From the NCBI GenBank assembly GCA_038501625.1, contig JAZAYU010000182.1, positions 372,001-436,000 on the forward strand: a DNA stretch of 64,000 nt, in the 5' to 3' direction. Source of the DNA: Corbicula japonica (lineage: Eukaryota > Mollusca > Bivalvia > Venerida > Cyrenidae). Below are positions 45,953-57,085 of this stretch, piece after piece. The notes under the pieces are model-generated. The model saw only the letters and a program-made list of their open reading frames with translations. It did not search any database and had not been told where the DNA came from. The position numbers and the translations under genes were made by a program. The first letter of the stretch is position 1, and each line of letters starts with the position of its first letter.

Positions 45953-46288
45953 CTAACATTTGCACTCAGGGCCATCCCAGCTTTTTATAAGGGAACTGAA
46001 TTGATTATTAGAAGTACATTCCCTGAATTCAGCTGGCAAGGAGTTCCATAGTCTGGCTGCGAAATACCTAAACGAGTTCTTACCGTACCTCTCTGTTCTA
46101 GGTATAGGTAGTTCTACAAAATTTCTGTACCTAAAATTGTAAGCAGAATTCTTGTATTTTAATAGGTCATGGAGATAAATTGGACCCATTTTATTTAAAA
46201 GTTTAAAATCCTCAAGGGCAACTGTTCTCATCCTTCGTGTTTTTATAGATGGTTGTCCAAACTTTTCCAATAAAATATCACAAGAGTT
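45953..46288 (-). pseudogene. LINE reverse-transcriptase ORF, C-terminal fragment
   Basis: About 110 codons ending in a stop, with the C-terminal signature of jockey/CR1-type LINE ORF2 proteins: NFRYRNFVELPIPRTERYGK, then SFRYFAARLWNSLP. The rest of the polymerase upstream is missing, so this is a 5'-truncated insertion, the usual product of target-primed reverse transcription. Its 3' UTR continues to lower coordinates and contains the 24-bp satellite. Confidence 0.8.
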
Positions 46289-46770
46289 TGTTTTAAATTA
46301 TTTAAACTTTTTTTAAACTTTTTTAACTAAGACAACGTAATATAATTTACATGGAAACAATTGCAGTTACAATGAAAAAAACAACAACAACAACAGTATA
46401 ATTTAATTATACATTTTTAAAATTCATTTACGTTTGCAAAAATGTATTTCACAACCAGTTTTTATGGAGATTTAATTTTAAACTTCAGAAAATAAAAAGC
46501 AATGTTAATTTCTCCACGTTATTCGTAAAACCATTCAAAAAGAAAGGTTACCAACATTATATACTACAGCGCTTCGCATGCCTGGTGATGAAGGTTTATG
46601 GAGAAATGTTGTATAAGAACTTAGAAGCTCGATATGTTTCTTTTATTCCTGTCATCGTGTTCTTTTTGATTTAACGCCAGCGAAATCTTTACTTGTTATA
46701 TCAGTAAAAATTATAAGATTAATTAAAATTTAATTGAAAACGCTGTTTTAAATAATACAAATTAATATTT

Positions 46771-47120
46771 TATTGCAGGTATGACCGTACCAGATTTCAA
46801 ATAAGTATATTCCAGTTCTTTATGTAGCGCGATGGTTACTTGATACGTGGTATCATCACAATAGTAATGTTAATATTGATATACATGTAGTATCGAAAGG
46901 TTTTTATAAAAAATATTTTATTTATAATTGTATAGAAATTAGAATGTAGTCAAGCGATTTCTTTACACTCGGATCGTTGAGTGAAACGTTTATGTTATAA
47001 ATTACTTCGCTTTACCAAAGGAAATTATTCGTAATGCAAATATAACGAATAAAGCACATCTGCAGTTAATATACTCAACAAGGTGAAAGGATACAGAAGT
47101 GCTGATACCAAATTATAAAC
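46771..47120 (+). promoter_or_regulatory. conserved 5' flank / possible 5' UTR exon of amidohydrolase
   Basis: Similarity to the flank of the second copy begins at TATTGCAG (46771-46778 and 57086-57093), which looks like a 3' splice site. It runs to the start codon with many indels. This suggests a 5' UTR exon whose acceptor is shared, so the gene may have one intron outside the coding region. I see no clear TATA box. Confidence 0.4.
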
Positions 47121-48878
47121 ATGAATTGTGAATCATTTACTTTGTGCAAACTGATATTGCTACTTGCCAGTCGGGAATGGAACCAAAACTCTATCCAAAG
47201 GACGGTCTATATGAACGGACTGGTTTACACTGTAGACGTCAGAGATAATGCAGACTGGACCATGAATCCAAAGGAGGCTATTGTGATAGAAAACGAGAAA
47301 ATCATGTTTGTCGGGACAGATGCCGAAGCGGAGACATATATAACAGCAGAATCAGACGTCGTTGATCTAATGGGCGCCACAGTGTTGCCGGGAATGCACG
47401 ACGTGCACATGCACCCTCTGGAGGCCGGGTCGCCGGTAGGGGGCACTGTAGAGCTCCCTAGTGATACCAGTCCTGATCAAATGATCCAGATTATTAAAGA
47501 TTCAGCACCCGATCAGATAGGCACAAAATGGGTTCTTGGACATGGCTATTCCTTACACAGTATTTTGGAATTTATTGAAAAGGGCGGCCGCACACCGAGG
47601 GATATCTTGGATGAAGCTCTACCCAACACTCCTGCTATTATGATGGAAGAAACTTCACACTCGGTCTGGGTGAACTCGAAAGCACTATCCCTGGCTGGAA
47701 TAGACAGAAACACGCCGAACACAGCAGCCGGTATAATTATGAAAGACGAAAAGACGGGAGAGCCGAATGGTATTCTACTGGAAAATGCCGGTAATGCAAT
47801 AATCGATTTAGCGATGACACCAACACCAGAACTTGAGCAACTAAACTATGAAGGACTGTTGTCAAGTTTGAAGAAAATTGCGAAAAATGGAATAACTTCA
47901 ATCTGTGATGCTCGTACCTACTGGAAGAGCAACCACCATAACGCTTGGCAAAGGGCTCTAGCAAACGGTAAACTGACTGCCCGCACGGTCCTTGGTTTGT
48001 GGGCGTATCCTCATTTGAAAGATGAAGAGCAGATTCCGTCGCTTAAAGCAATGTATAACTACAATCCTAACAGTTTGTTGAGAGTGTCGCAAATCAAAAT
48101 GTATTCCGATGGTTTACTGGAGTCCACAACAGCAGCAGTACTACAGCCGTATCTAATCAACTACCATTTCGAAGGGATGAGCGACAATAAAGGTATGAAA
48201 TATTTTGACACGCCGCGTATGGAGAAGTATCTTAAAGAATTACAGAGTTTCGGTGCAGGCAAAGGCTTCGATTTCAACATCCACACAATCGGAGACCGAG
48301 GTGTTCGCGATTCGCTGACAGCCATTCAACGAACATTGCCATTTCAGGATTCTACGAGATATGCAAGACATCGACTTACTCATGTCGAGATGGTGAACGC
48401 TTCGGATATTCCCAGATTTGCTGCTTTAGGGGTCACGGCCGATTTCCAGGTAGCCGGGGATTTCACATTGCCAGCACATAGGGCGGACAATGACGCGCTC
48501 ATAGGTCCGGATAAGGCTTATAATACCATACCGGTAAAGTCACTATGGAAGTCCGGCGCGAGCGTAACACTTAGCAGCGACTGGGATGTAAGCGACCTAA
48601 ACCCGTTCATTGGTATCCAGCACGCCACACAACGCGGGCACCAGGCGGTGAGCGTGAAAACAGCAGTGGAGATGTACACAATAAATGCGGCATATGTGAT
48701 GCGACAGGAGGACAGGGTCGGCTCACTGGTGGCCGGTAAGGAGGCGGACTTTATTGTCTTGGACCAGGATATCTTTGACATTCCAACATACGAGATCAGC
48801 GAGACCACTGTATTGCAGACTGTGGTAAAAGGCAAAGAGGTGTTCCGCAGCCCGTACTTTGATGAACGGAGAAAGTAA
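47121..48878 (+). CDS. YtcJ-like amidohydrolase (amidohydrolase family 3), intronless
   Basis: A 585-aa metal-dependent hydrolase, likely acting on C-N bonds; the substrate cannot be told. N-terminal beta-sandwich segment (VYMNGLVYTVD, VIENEKIMFVG) then the metal-binding GMHDVHMH at residues 91-98, YSDG around 328-331, FNIHTIGD with His388, THVEM with His421, and SSDWDV with Asp487. The C-terminal segment GSLVAGKEADFIVLDQD closes the sandwich, as in bacterial YtcJ and N-substituted formamide deformylases. The N-terminus (SFTLCKLILLLAS) is hydrophobic and may be a signal or anchor sequence. The start is chosen because the paralogue keeps an ATG at the same place. No intron in 1.76 kb is odd beside the intron-rich F-box gene and suggests retrocopy or lateral transfer. 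A direct duplicate lies 10 kb downstream. Confidence 0.9.
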   Translation: MNCESFTLCKLILLLASREWNQNSIQRTVYMNGLVYTVDVRDNADWTMNPKEAIVIENEKIMFVGTDAEAETYITAESDVVDLMGATVLPGMHDVHMHPLEAGSPVGGTVELPSDTSPDQMIQIIKDSAPDQIGTKWVLGHGYSLHSILEFIEKGGRTPRDILDEALPNTPAIMMEETSHSVWVNSKALSLAGIDRNTPNTAAGIIMKDEKTGEPNGILLENAGNAIIDLAMTPTPELEQLNYEGLLSSLKKIAKNGITSICDARTYWKSNHHNAWQRALANGKLTARTVLGLWAYPHLKDEEQIPSLKAMYNYNPNSLLRVSQIKMYSDGLLESTTAAVLQPYLINYHFEGMSDNKGMKYFDTPRMEKYLKELQSFGAGKGFDFNIHTIGDRGVRDSLTAIQRTLPFQDSTRYARHRLTHVEMVNASDIPRFAALGVTADFQVAGDFTLPAHRADNDALIGPDKAYNTIPVKSLWKSGASVTLSSDWDVSDLNPFIGIQHATQRGHQAVSVKTAVEMYTINAAYVMRQEDRVGSLVAGKEADFIVLDQDIFDIPTYEISETTVLQTVVKGKEVFRSPYFDERRK

Positions 48879-49260
48879 ACTGACCTTTTATTCTTGCACT
48901 TCGAACAATCTACTTTCATATGTTTCAGCTTATATTATACATTTTAAAGGATAAGTATGAACCCAATTCGATGAAGGACGATATTTTAAAATAGAGCAAA
49001 TTTTCTTCAACAAGTTTAGACCATCGGAAAAAAATGCCAAAGCTATCACTTTGGTCAGTCAAAAACCCAAACACACAACAAAACGAATTCGGGAAGTGAT
49101 CTGTTCTTTTCTGGATTTGTAAAACTATTGAGTTCTTTGTTTACCTCTCTGTCTATAACCATTTGTACAACTTTTTCTTTCTTTTTATAAATTCTGGAAA
49201 ACGTCTTATTTACTGCTTTATCGTTTCTAACGAAAATGTCGCTAATGACCACTAGGAAAC

Positions 49261-50798
49261 GTTATTACTTTGGTATCATTTAATTTCGCGGGGTCACATT
49301 TTCGCACTTAATTGAAAATTATACATTCAAACGGACATGAATTTGCGCAACAGTGTTATTCGAGCGAAAAAAAAAATAATTTAACGGTATGTCAAATTTC
49401 ACAGACTGGGCTGTAAGGGTAATGTGTCCGATCAGCGACATATTTTTGCGTAACCTATGCTACGAAAAGTGCACTTAAAGGCAACATAAAAAGTATAATT
49501 TGAACCAGCGCCCTCGTAAACAACTAGATACTAAATACTAGCGTCAGAGAAACAAACTAGAACTTTATGAAACTTGAAAACTTCTACTTCTATCACTTAA
49601 ATCACCCTAACGACCACATGTATAAATTCTGATAAACCAGCCTAGTCTAGACAATCTTATGCGGGCCTACAGTGTTTGCTATTCATTCGGTAAATTTCTG
49701 CACCAACGAATTGACCCAATTTAAAAACAAGACTAATTTGTTTAAAAAATAACCTTAAATTTATATTAACATATCAAAAGGCACATTTTTATTTTTTTTA
49801 AAGCGAGTTAACAGCTGGTAACTGCACTCATGGTCCAAGCCCTTTGAAATTTGAATGTATGTACTTTAGATGTTATATATGCATATGAAAAGGCAATATA
49901 TATAGTAAATTTTCCGTTTTTAGATGGCGATGTACCTTGTGCAACAACTTACGGGGTTTATATCTCACAGCTTTTTGCTTTTCTAGAGCTTGCAATGATG
50001 TTAATGATTTCAATGAACGTAATCTTTGCATAACAAAAAAACTTAAGAAACAAGGTTATGGGTATCACAAATTAACGAAAACCTATTGCAAGTTTTATCA
50101 CCGATACCCCAGATTTTATTCCAAGTGCAGTTTAAGATCACTATTGCAAAAAGGTATCTCACAGCCGGTTTTTTTATGGAGATTTAATTTAAAAACTTAA
50201 AAAAAGGCAATGTTAATTTCTCCCGGTTATTCGTAAAAACCATCGGCAAAATTCAAAAAGAAATGTTACCAACATCATATTCTACAGCGCACTTCAGGCC
50301 TGGTGATAGGTGATAAACCCATCTACAATTATTAGTATTTTAAAATCTCAAGCCATTAACTTTGAATACGCTTTGCCACTTTTGAATCAGGTTTTATTAT
50401 TTATTTTAACTTAAATGCCTAGCAACTTGAGTTAAATGATCTGTAGATAGTTATACATGATTTACATTGATAAATGCAAAACTTTTTTCCAATGATTAAT
50501 GCGTGTATAATTTTTGCAATACATAATTATGTTCCGCACATTTTCTTGTAACGTTTTAAAAAAGAAATACAATAAATAAAACTGATATCTGTGAAGAAAA
50601 CAAATTGCTTCATGGAAATACCCAACTGTCTGTGATATAATATTTTATAAGTTGAGCAAAGACCATATCGACCATGCCGACCTTGCCTTGATGATTTAGA
50701 ATAGGTGTTTTTTTCTGTTCACTATTTAACGATGTCTAATAGTATTTGTGGGGAAATTGAAAAGCAGCGCATGGTCCTAAATCATTTTATTAGTTTTT
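49261..50798. other. no gene; holds a copy of the amidohydrolase upstream block
   Basis: About 150 bp at 50153-50305 (TTTTTATGGAGATTTAATTT, then CTACAGCGC) matches 46440-46580 upstream of the intact amidohydrolase, in the same orientation. The rest is AT-rich without genes. Confidence 0.6.
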
Positions 50799-50881
50799 TA
50801 TGCCCCCGCCATGTAATGGCGGAAGGGCATATAGTGTTCACACTGTCCGTGTGTGTGTGTGTGGGTGCGCGTGTGTGTGTG

Positions 50882-50965
<84 letters not shown>

Positions 50966-50991
50966 CGGTGTGCGAAAATCGTGTCCGCTCT

Positions 50992-52050
50992 GTAACATTG
51001 TTATTTCTTATTGGATTTTAAAATAACTTGGTATAAATGTTCATTATATTAAGACGGTGTGTCGCGTACAATACCCATGCCTATAGGCCAAAGGTCAAGG
51101 TCACTGTTACTAAAAATAGAATTTTCTTGTCAGGGCAATAACTTCGATATTAACAGAGTGATTTCAAAATAAATTGGCACAAAGTTTCACCATGACAAGG
51201 CGGTGTGTTGCTACAATACCCATGCCTGTAGGTCCAATGTCAAGGTCACTGTAGCTAAAAATAGAATTTTCTTGTCTGGGCTGTAAGTTTGTTATTACTT
51301 ATTGGATTTTAAAATGACTTGGTATAAATGTTCACCATGACAAGGCGGTGTGTCGCGTACAATACCCATGCCAAGGTAAATGTCAATATAAATAAACATA
51401 TAATTTTCTTTTCCGTTCTGTAACTTTGTTATGAATAGAGTGGTTTCTAAGTAACTTGGCACAAATGTTCACCATGACAAGGTGGTGTGTCACGTACCAT
51501 GCCCATGCTTGTAGGTTCAAGGTCACGGTCACTGTAACTAAAAATAGAATTTTCTTGTTTGGGCTATAACTTCCTTATAAATGAAGGAATTTCAAAATAA
51601 CTTGGATGAATGTACACCATGACAAGGCGGTGTGTGGCATATAATATCCATGCCTGTAGGGTTAAGGTCAAGGTCACTGTTACTAAAAATAGAATTTTCT
51701 TGTTCGGGCTATAACTTCATTATGAACAGAGGGATTTCAAAATAACTTGGCACAAATGTTGACCATGACAAGGCGTTATGTTGCGTACAATACCCATGCC
51801 TATAGTTCCAAGGTCAAGGTCACTGTCACAAAAAATAGAATTTTCTTGTACGGGCTATAACTTCGTTATGAATGGAGGGATTTCAACATATCTTGGCACA
51901 AATGTTCACCATGTCAAGACGGTGTTCGTGACAATACCCATGTCTGTAGGTCCAAGGTCAAGGTCACTGTAACTAAAAATAGAATTTTCTTGTTCGGGCT
52001 ATAACTTCTTTATGAATGAAGGGATTTCAAAATAACTTGTGTGGCGTACA
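50992..52050 (+). repeat. ~145-bp core array of the Helitron-like element
   Basis: About seven diverged units. Each has CACCATGACAAGGCGGTGTG, then CCAAGGTCAAGGTCACTGT and AATAGAATTTTCTTG. No coding frame runs through. Confidence 0.85.
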
Positions 52051-52424
52051 ATACCTGTGGCTGCAGGTCCTTAAAAAGCACATAGTTGTGATGTTAGTGA
52101 TTATTAATACTGGTATGCTGTTGAACCCTGCTAATAACACTAGTACCCCTTCTTAAAAATTGGTCTTAATAGTGGTATGGTCTTATTATCAGGGATTCTA
52201 CATGTGTTGATTGCAATGTGATACAATGCAATAGAACGATTATTAATAGCTTACCTTACCTTTCATTTTTAAAACACTTGCCTTAAATAGAAAATGATAA
52301 CTTAATGCTCGAAAATGTAATTGTTTTGAAGGGGAAATAAACGCCTTGCAAAATCTATAGTTCAAAATGTTTTCATCGCATTACCACTAACTTATTCACA
52401 AACATTTCCTTTATGGAGTTATTT

Positions 52425-52740
52425 CACCAAGACAATTTGTACTTGTTTTGTGATACGAGAACCTGTTGGGGCAAGTGTGAGGTTGGTGCACCCTAGAACC
52501 TGGTTTAAACCCCCAGTGGCAATTTGTTTTGCCACTGACCGTTCCAAGGCGGTATCCCCAAAGGTTCTCTTGTTTATTAATTGTTTGTGGCGTCCTATTT
52601 GAATTGACACACATATATAAAACATGCGCTCTCTCTATCTTCCTCTCTTCTTTTTCGCTGCGTGGGGAGGCTGTGTTTTTTGAGTGTGGCGATTCCTGAT
52701 ATGCATATGTTGCTTTTTTATGAGCAGACAACAGTGGTGC
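52425..52740 (-). mobile_element. dispersed repeat, SINE-like, inside Helitron-like element
   Basis: Contains a GGTTTAAACCCC box-B-like motif, TTTGCCACTGACC and GGGGAGGCTGTG, and is matched in part by 60147-60420 in the opposite orientation. The class is uncertain; it could be a tRNA-derived SINE. Confidence 0.5.
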
Positions 52741-53308
52741 ACATACAAATAATTTACTTGATCTTCAAATATGCATATTCTTATTATTATTAGCACATCA
52801 CTTTCTTTGAAATGCTATTATTCCCATTAGTGCACTTCAGTGTCTGGTAACAATACATAGCGGGGGCATCCGTGTCCTATAGACACATTTCTAGTTTTTA
52901 TTTCTGTTAAAAACAAAACTATGTTTATGTATAGTTACAAATACTGGGAAAGTAAATGCGCAGAAGCCCGCCACCCCCAACCTTGTTCGCCAGCTTGTTA
53001 TCCACCGGAAACCAGTGGACAAATCTGATTAAAGTCTTGTTACCGGTTTAATATTCCTATTTTACAGAATATACTCGTACATGTAAAGATTTTTGGTTTA
53101 ATGAAATTTAATGGTTTATTAACCCGTTCTTGTCAAATCCTATTTGTTTTCAAGAGAAAACTTAAAACAACATATTTGCCCATTTAGTCTATATCAGCAG
53201 TAAAAGCACAATAGCCCTGTGGTGTCTTTCTTAATTCATATGTCTGTAAACCACTGTCAACAGAGTTTGTGGATTTGGGATTTCGACGAATGACTAATGA
53301 AGCTATTA

Positions 53309-53431
53309 TTAAGGGCTTACCACACTCCCCCCAATCTTATTCATCGATAATGCCATTATGCCATTATTGAGATTTTGATAATTTTCTTTTTATCGATGAA
53401 TAGGATTGGGAGGAGTGTGGCAAGCCCTTAA
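53309..53431. mobile_element. 123-bp hairpin MITE with TTAA ends
   Basis: TTAAGGGCTTACCACACTCC and TCTTATTCATCGATAA mirror TTATCGATGAATAGGATTGG and GGAGTGTGGCAAGCCCTTAA. TTAA at both ends fits a TTAA target. Confidence 0.75.
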
Positions 53432-56400
53432 TACTAGTGTCAAAGAAAATTAATAAATTAATCCATAGTTTGTGTCTGGATGAGTCTGTTGAAACACAAA
53501 CCACTGATGAATGCAGAGCGAACTTAGTCTAGAGAATTGCATTTGGAAAAATGACAATAATTCTAAGACGAGGTTTTTTAGGAAGACAGAAGCCGATTTA
53601 CATTGTATGTTCTTTTTGTTTAGTATTTTGCCAACAAATTTACACATAAAATGCATGTTTTACTAAGCGCGAACATGAACAGGCGAGACAAACGGAAAGA
53701 CAAAGTGCCGAGTCATTTGTATCGTGAGTAGATGAACTATCTATACTGCAATATCAACAGTATTTTGCCTTTCTAGATTAAAAATTGGATAAAATACCAA
53801 TAAAAAGGGCAATCAAATCCCGGAAACTACCAACTAAAATGGCAATCAAATCCCTGAAACTATTCGAAACTAATTGGAAAACGTCGCCTGTTACCTAGTG
53901 TATGCATATTATCATGACTAACAGGCTAGCTTTATCTACCTTTCACGACTAACACACTAACATACATTGTATATTGTACATGTATGGTGAATTCTTACTG
54001 CCATATTTGTTTGATGTTGGAAATAAGTATTATTTTGCATGGATCCCAGGTCTTTCCAAAATGTTAAAAGATAATATCTTGTGGCTTCAGAGCACAGTGA
54101 AAATATGACTTTTTCATACAAAATAATTTCTTGCAAAGACGTACACATACAGTCACTGTAAGATCAGACAGCTTATTGGGAAAACTAGAATACATATAAG
54201 GATTTACAATAAGGGTTGCATAAACATCAATTAAAAATAATCTTGTTTGTTTCTTTTTTCCAGCGTTTAATCTTGTAGTTTTGTTTCGTACAGATGATAT
54301 TTCCCTTAGTGAGGAGCGAACCCTACCGTACGGCGACAGCGCCTAGCCATGCAATGTCTATCAAGCTACTGACTGAGCTAGCAGGGACAACACCAAACAT
54401 GTTGATCGGAGTAAACCATGATGAACGTGAACATAATCTTATAAAATATCCTTCAAGAAACCTTTGTTGCCACAAGTAACCGCCTGTAACCACTATGTTA
54501 TCAGTGAAACTAGCCAGAAATACTTAACCTTTATTTTTACCATGTAACCAGAAAAACCAATGCAACTACAACCACATAACTGTGAAATTAATAATCTTAT
54601 ATAACATATCCTACAAGAAACTTTTTTTACCACGTATCCGCATGCGACCACTATGTTACCAGTGAAAATAATCCGAAATAGTTTGCCTGCAATTTACATT
54701 TTTTGATGTAACCAATTAAACTATGTTACCTGATATTATAGATGATAAAAATCGTGTTCGATATTTTTAAATAGATGAAAAGGGAACTTTGAAAGCCATC
54801 GAACACGACAAATATGAAAATATTGCAGGCTCGGTTTAATTGAGCCTGTTCATGGACAGTAATGGAAATGCAAATTACTGCCCACGCCGCCTAGCCCCGG
54901 GTTGAGCGCAACTCAATATTTAAATCAATAAACAGTACAATTTTGTCCATCCCAAACGATGGTGTGCATATGTAGGTGAACATGGAACCTTCAATATGGT
55001 TTTTCCAGATTAATACCATTCCAAGTTCAGCGGCGTATGATCCCCAGATAAAAGAATGGGTTTGCCCTAAACGAGAAAACAATGGACGGAACTAAACAGA
55101 ATAGAATTTTGACAGGGGATCTTAGAATATAAATCCTGCATATCACAGACAACGCCAAAGGCAAAATTTAAAAAGCAGGAAATATATCCTTGGGGGTGAT
55201 CGAACAATATCCGAATCAATATTGGCTGGGAAATTGAAACCACCCATCTCAAAACTGGCCGAAATATTAAAACAAGGTAATTTTAGAAGTACTATTAACA
55301 AGTTCATAAGTATCGTGCTCAACGACCTTCAAAGGACGTTATTGATAACGGCACTGATTGAAACTTTGTGAAACTCGCACAGGATTATTTGGCAAGAAAG
55401 ACATCTCAACATTGTAACCAAAGCTTGTGTTAGGTTACTCAATTTCAAGGGTTCAATTTTATGGCAAGTTTCGTGCGCTGGATGGTTCGTTCTAAGTCAT
55501 TCGACCGCTCTTGGCACATCTTCTGTCGTTTTCATTTAATTCTTAAATTTTCGTGAAAGTTCTTCAATTTGAGTGGCAGCATTGTGATCAATGTATCTCT
55601 TCAATATGTCAATTATTCCGTACCGTTGTTACATTAGTGTTCCTTTTATGCTAAGTGTTGCTCTTAAAAAGGTAGTCCGTTATATACATGATCTGGGAAT
55701 AAGTTTTCTTTGCAAAGGCATTTTGACACTGAGCACAGAATTGAAGATTTTTTTAATATCAGTCCACTGGTTGCTGAGATATTGTCAGTATAATATTGAT
55801 CACAATAATGCCGGTCGCCATTTTGAGATGACTAGTAACAGACTCATTAGTTTATGAGCACATGTCAATTTTCCAATATTATTTTGTATAACGAAAAAAA
55901 TAAATAATAATTTACAGAAAATACTGAATTTCTGATAATATTAGACGAAAAACTTCATGTAATGTTGAGATTTTCCCAATTTTAGTATTTATAACGGTGA
56001 CGAAGAATTGATGATGTCAATGGTCAGCGTTCAAAATGACTTCCTCCAAAATTATTATATCAGCAACTTCAGACAGCCATAGTTTTGCTTTATGCATGGT
56101 TCGATTTTCAAAATTCTTTCACTGATTTGAAGAAATGTTAGGTCTTTGCAATCATGTTTATTTCAAAATATGTATATATATAGTACTGCTACAAGCATAG
56201 CTTCTGGGAGATACGAAAGTTGGCACCGATTTGAAATGATGTTTTAGCTATTCAGAAATAATATTCGGAAATATGACGACCAAATAGTCGACTTTGTACA
56301 AGATAAAAATAAAAAAATACGTTTCAAAAACACCTCCTGTCCATGCGTTCATGTTGTAATTTGATGAAAACTTCGAACCATTCGTTCATATAGAATATTT

Positions 56401-56673
56401 TCTAGCTTGTGATCAAAATCCAACTATACGGCCGTGAAATAGGGGAGGCTTATGGCCTAAGAGAACATGTTTTAAACGAACCTTTAGGACGAAACAAATG
56501 TCCAGGACTATGCCTAACTGTCGAAATATTGTCATATTGATATTTTAAACAGCGATTTTGCGATCTTTTAGTGCAGTTGTAGAGAATTATCTCAGAAGTT
56601 ACCGAATCTTTGGCGAACTTGAGATGACCATCGTTTGAAGGTAATATAGAAGAACATCATAGGCAACACCTTT
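53432..56673. other. no gene found
   Basis: Short ORFs only. A weak direct duplication (CCACTATGTTATCAGTGAAA at about 54490 and CCACTATGTTACCAGTGAAA at about 54648) is present. No exon of either neighbour gene was recognised. Confidence 0.5.
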
Positions 56674-56677
56674 ATCT

Positions 56678-56928
56678 GGGGCACGTCACGGGAAAATGTA
56701 CCTTCGGTCAAATTTTGTGACATTTTAGTTGTTACTATATTTAGAAATAACTTACAACTACATATTTTTTTCTGATAACTAAAAGGTGATTTTGTTACAC
56801 ATTTGACAATAAAATGGTATTTTATTGCGAATCTCATAATAAATAATACTGTCTGCTTAAGTTTATATGACGTCATTTCAAGGATTGACGTCAACTGTCC
56901 GAAGGTACCTTTTCCCGTGACGCGCCCC
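56678..56928. mobile_element. 251-bp MITE with GGGGCRCGTCACGGGAAAA ends
   Basis: About 28-bp inverted ends (GGGGCACGTCACGGGAAAAT... CCTTCGG) with a 4-bp flanking repeat ATCT on both sides (56674-56677, 56929-56932). Superfamily not assigned. No coding sequence. Confidence 0.75.
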
Positions 56929-57085
56929 ATCTGATATATGCAATATCAAAGAAATGCGAGACGATTTACTGACCACAGTACCATATTTCCTCCTGAAAAT
57001 CAGGTCTATCCATGCGTTCTCCTCCTGGGGTCTATAGTGAACGATTGGACTCGGTTATAATGGCAGCATATTGAACATATGTTTT

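Larger units (their letters stand above)
50799..52894 (+). mobile_element. Helitron-like element with (GT)n and ~145-bp core array
   Basis: Begins TATGCCCCCGCCATGTAATG, then a ~115-bp (GT)n tract with interruptions (50846-50966). About seven cores of about 145 bp follow (GAATTTTCTTG recurs from 51120 to 51983). It ends GGGGGCATCCGTGTCC, a hairpin TGTCCTATAGACA and CTAG before TTTT. Same architecture as the minus-strand copies but a different core sequence. Another dispersed repeat (about 52425-52740) sits inside near the 3' end. Confidence 0.72.

Noticed and set aside
50705..51021. Cys-Val or His-Thr repeat proteins
   Set aside because: These are translations of the (GT)n microsatellite in a Helitron-like element.
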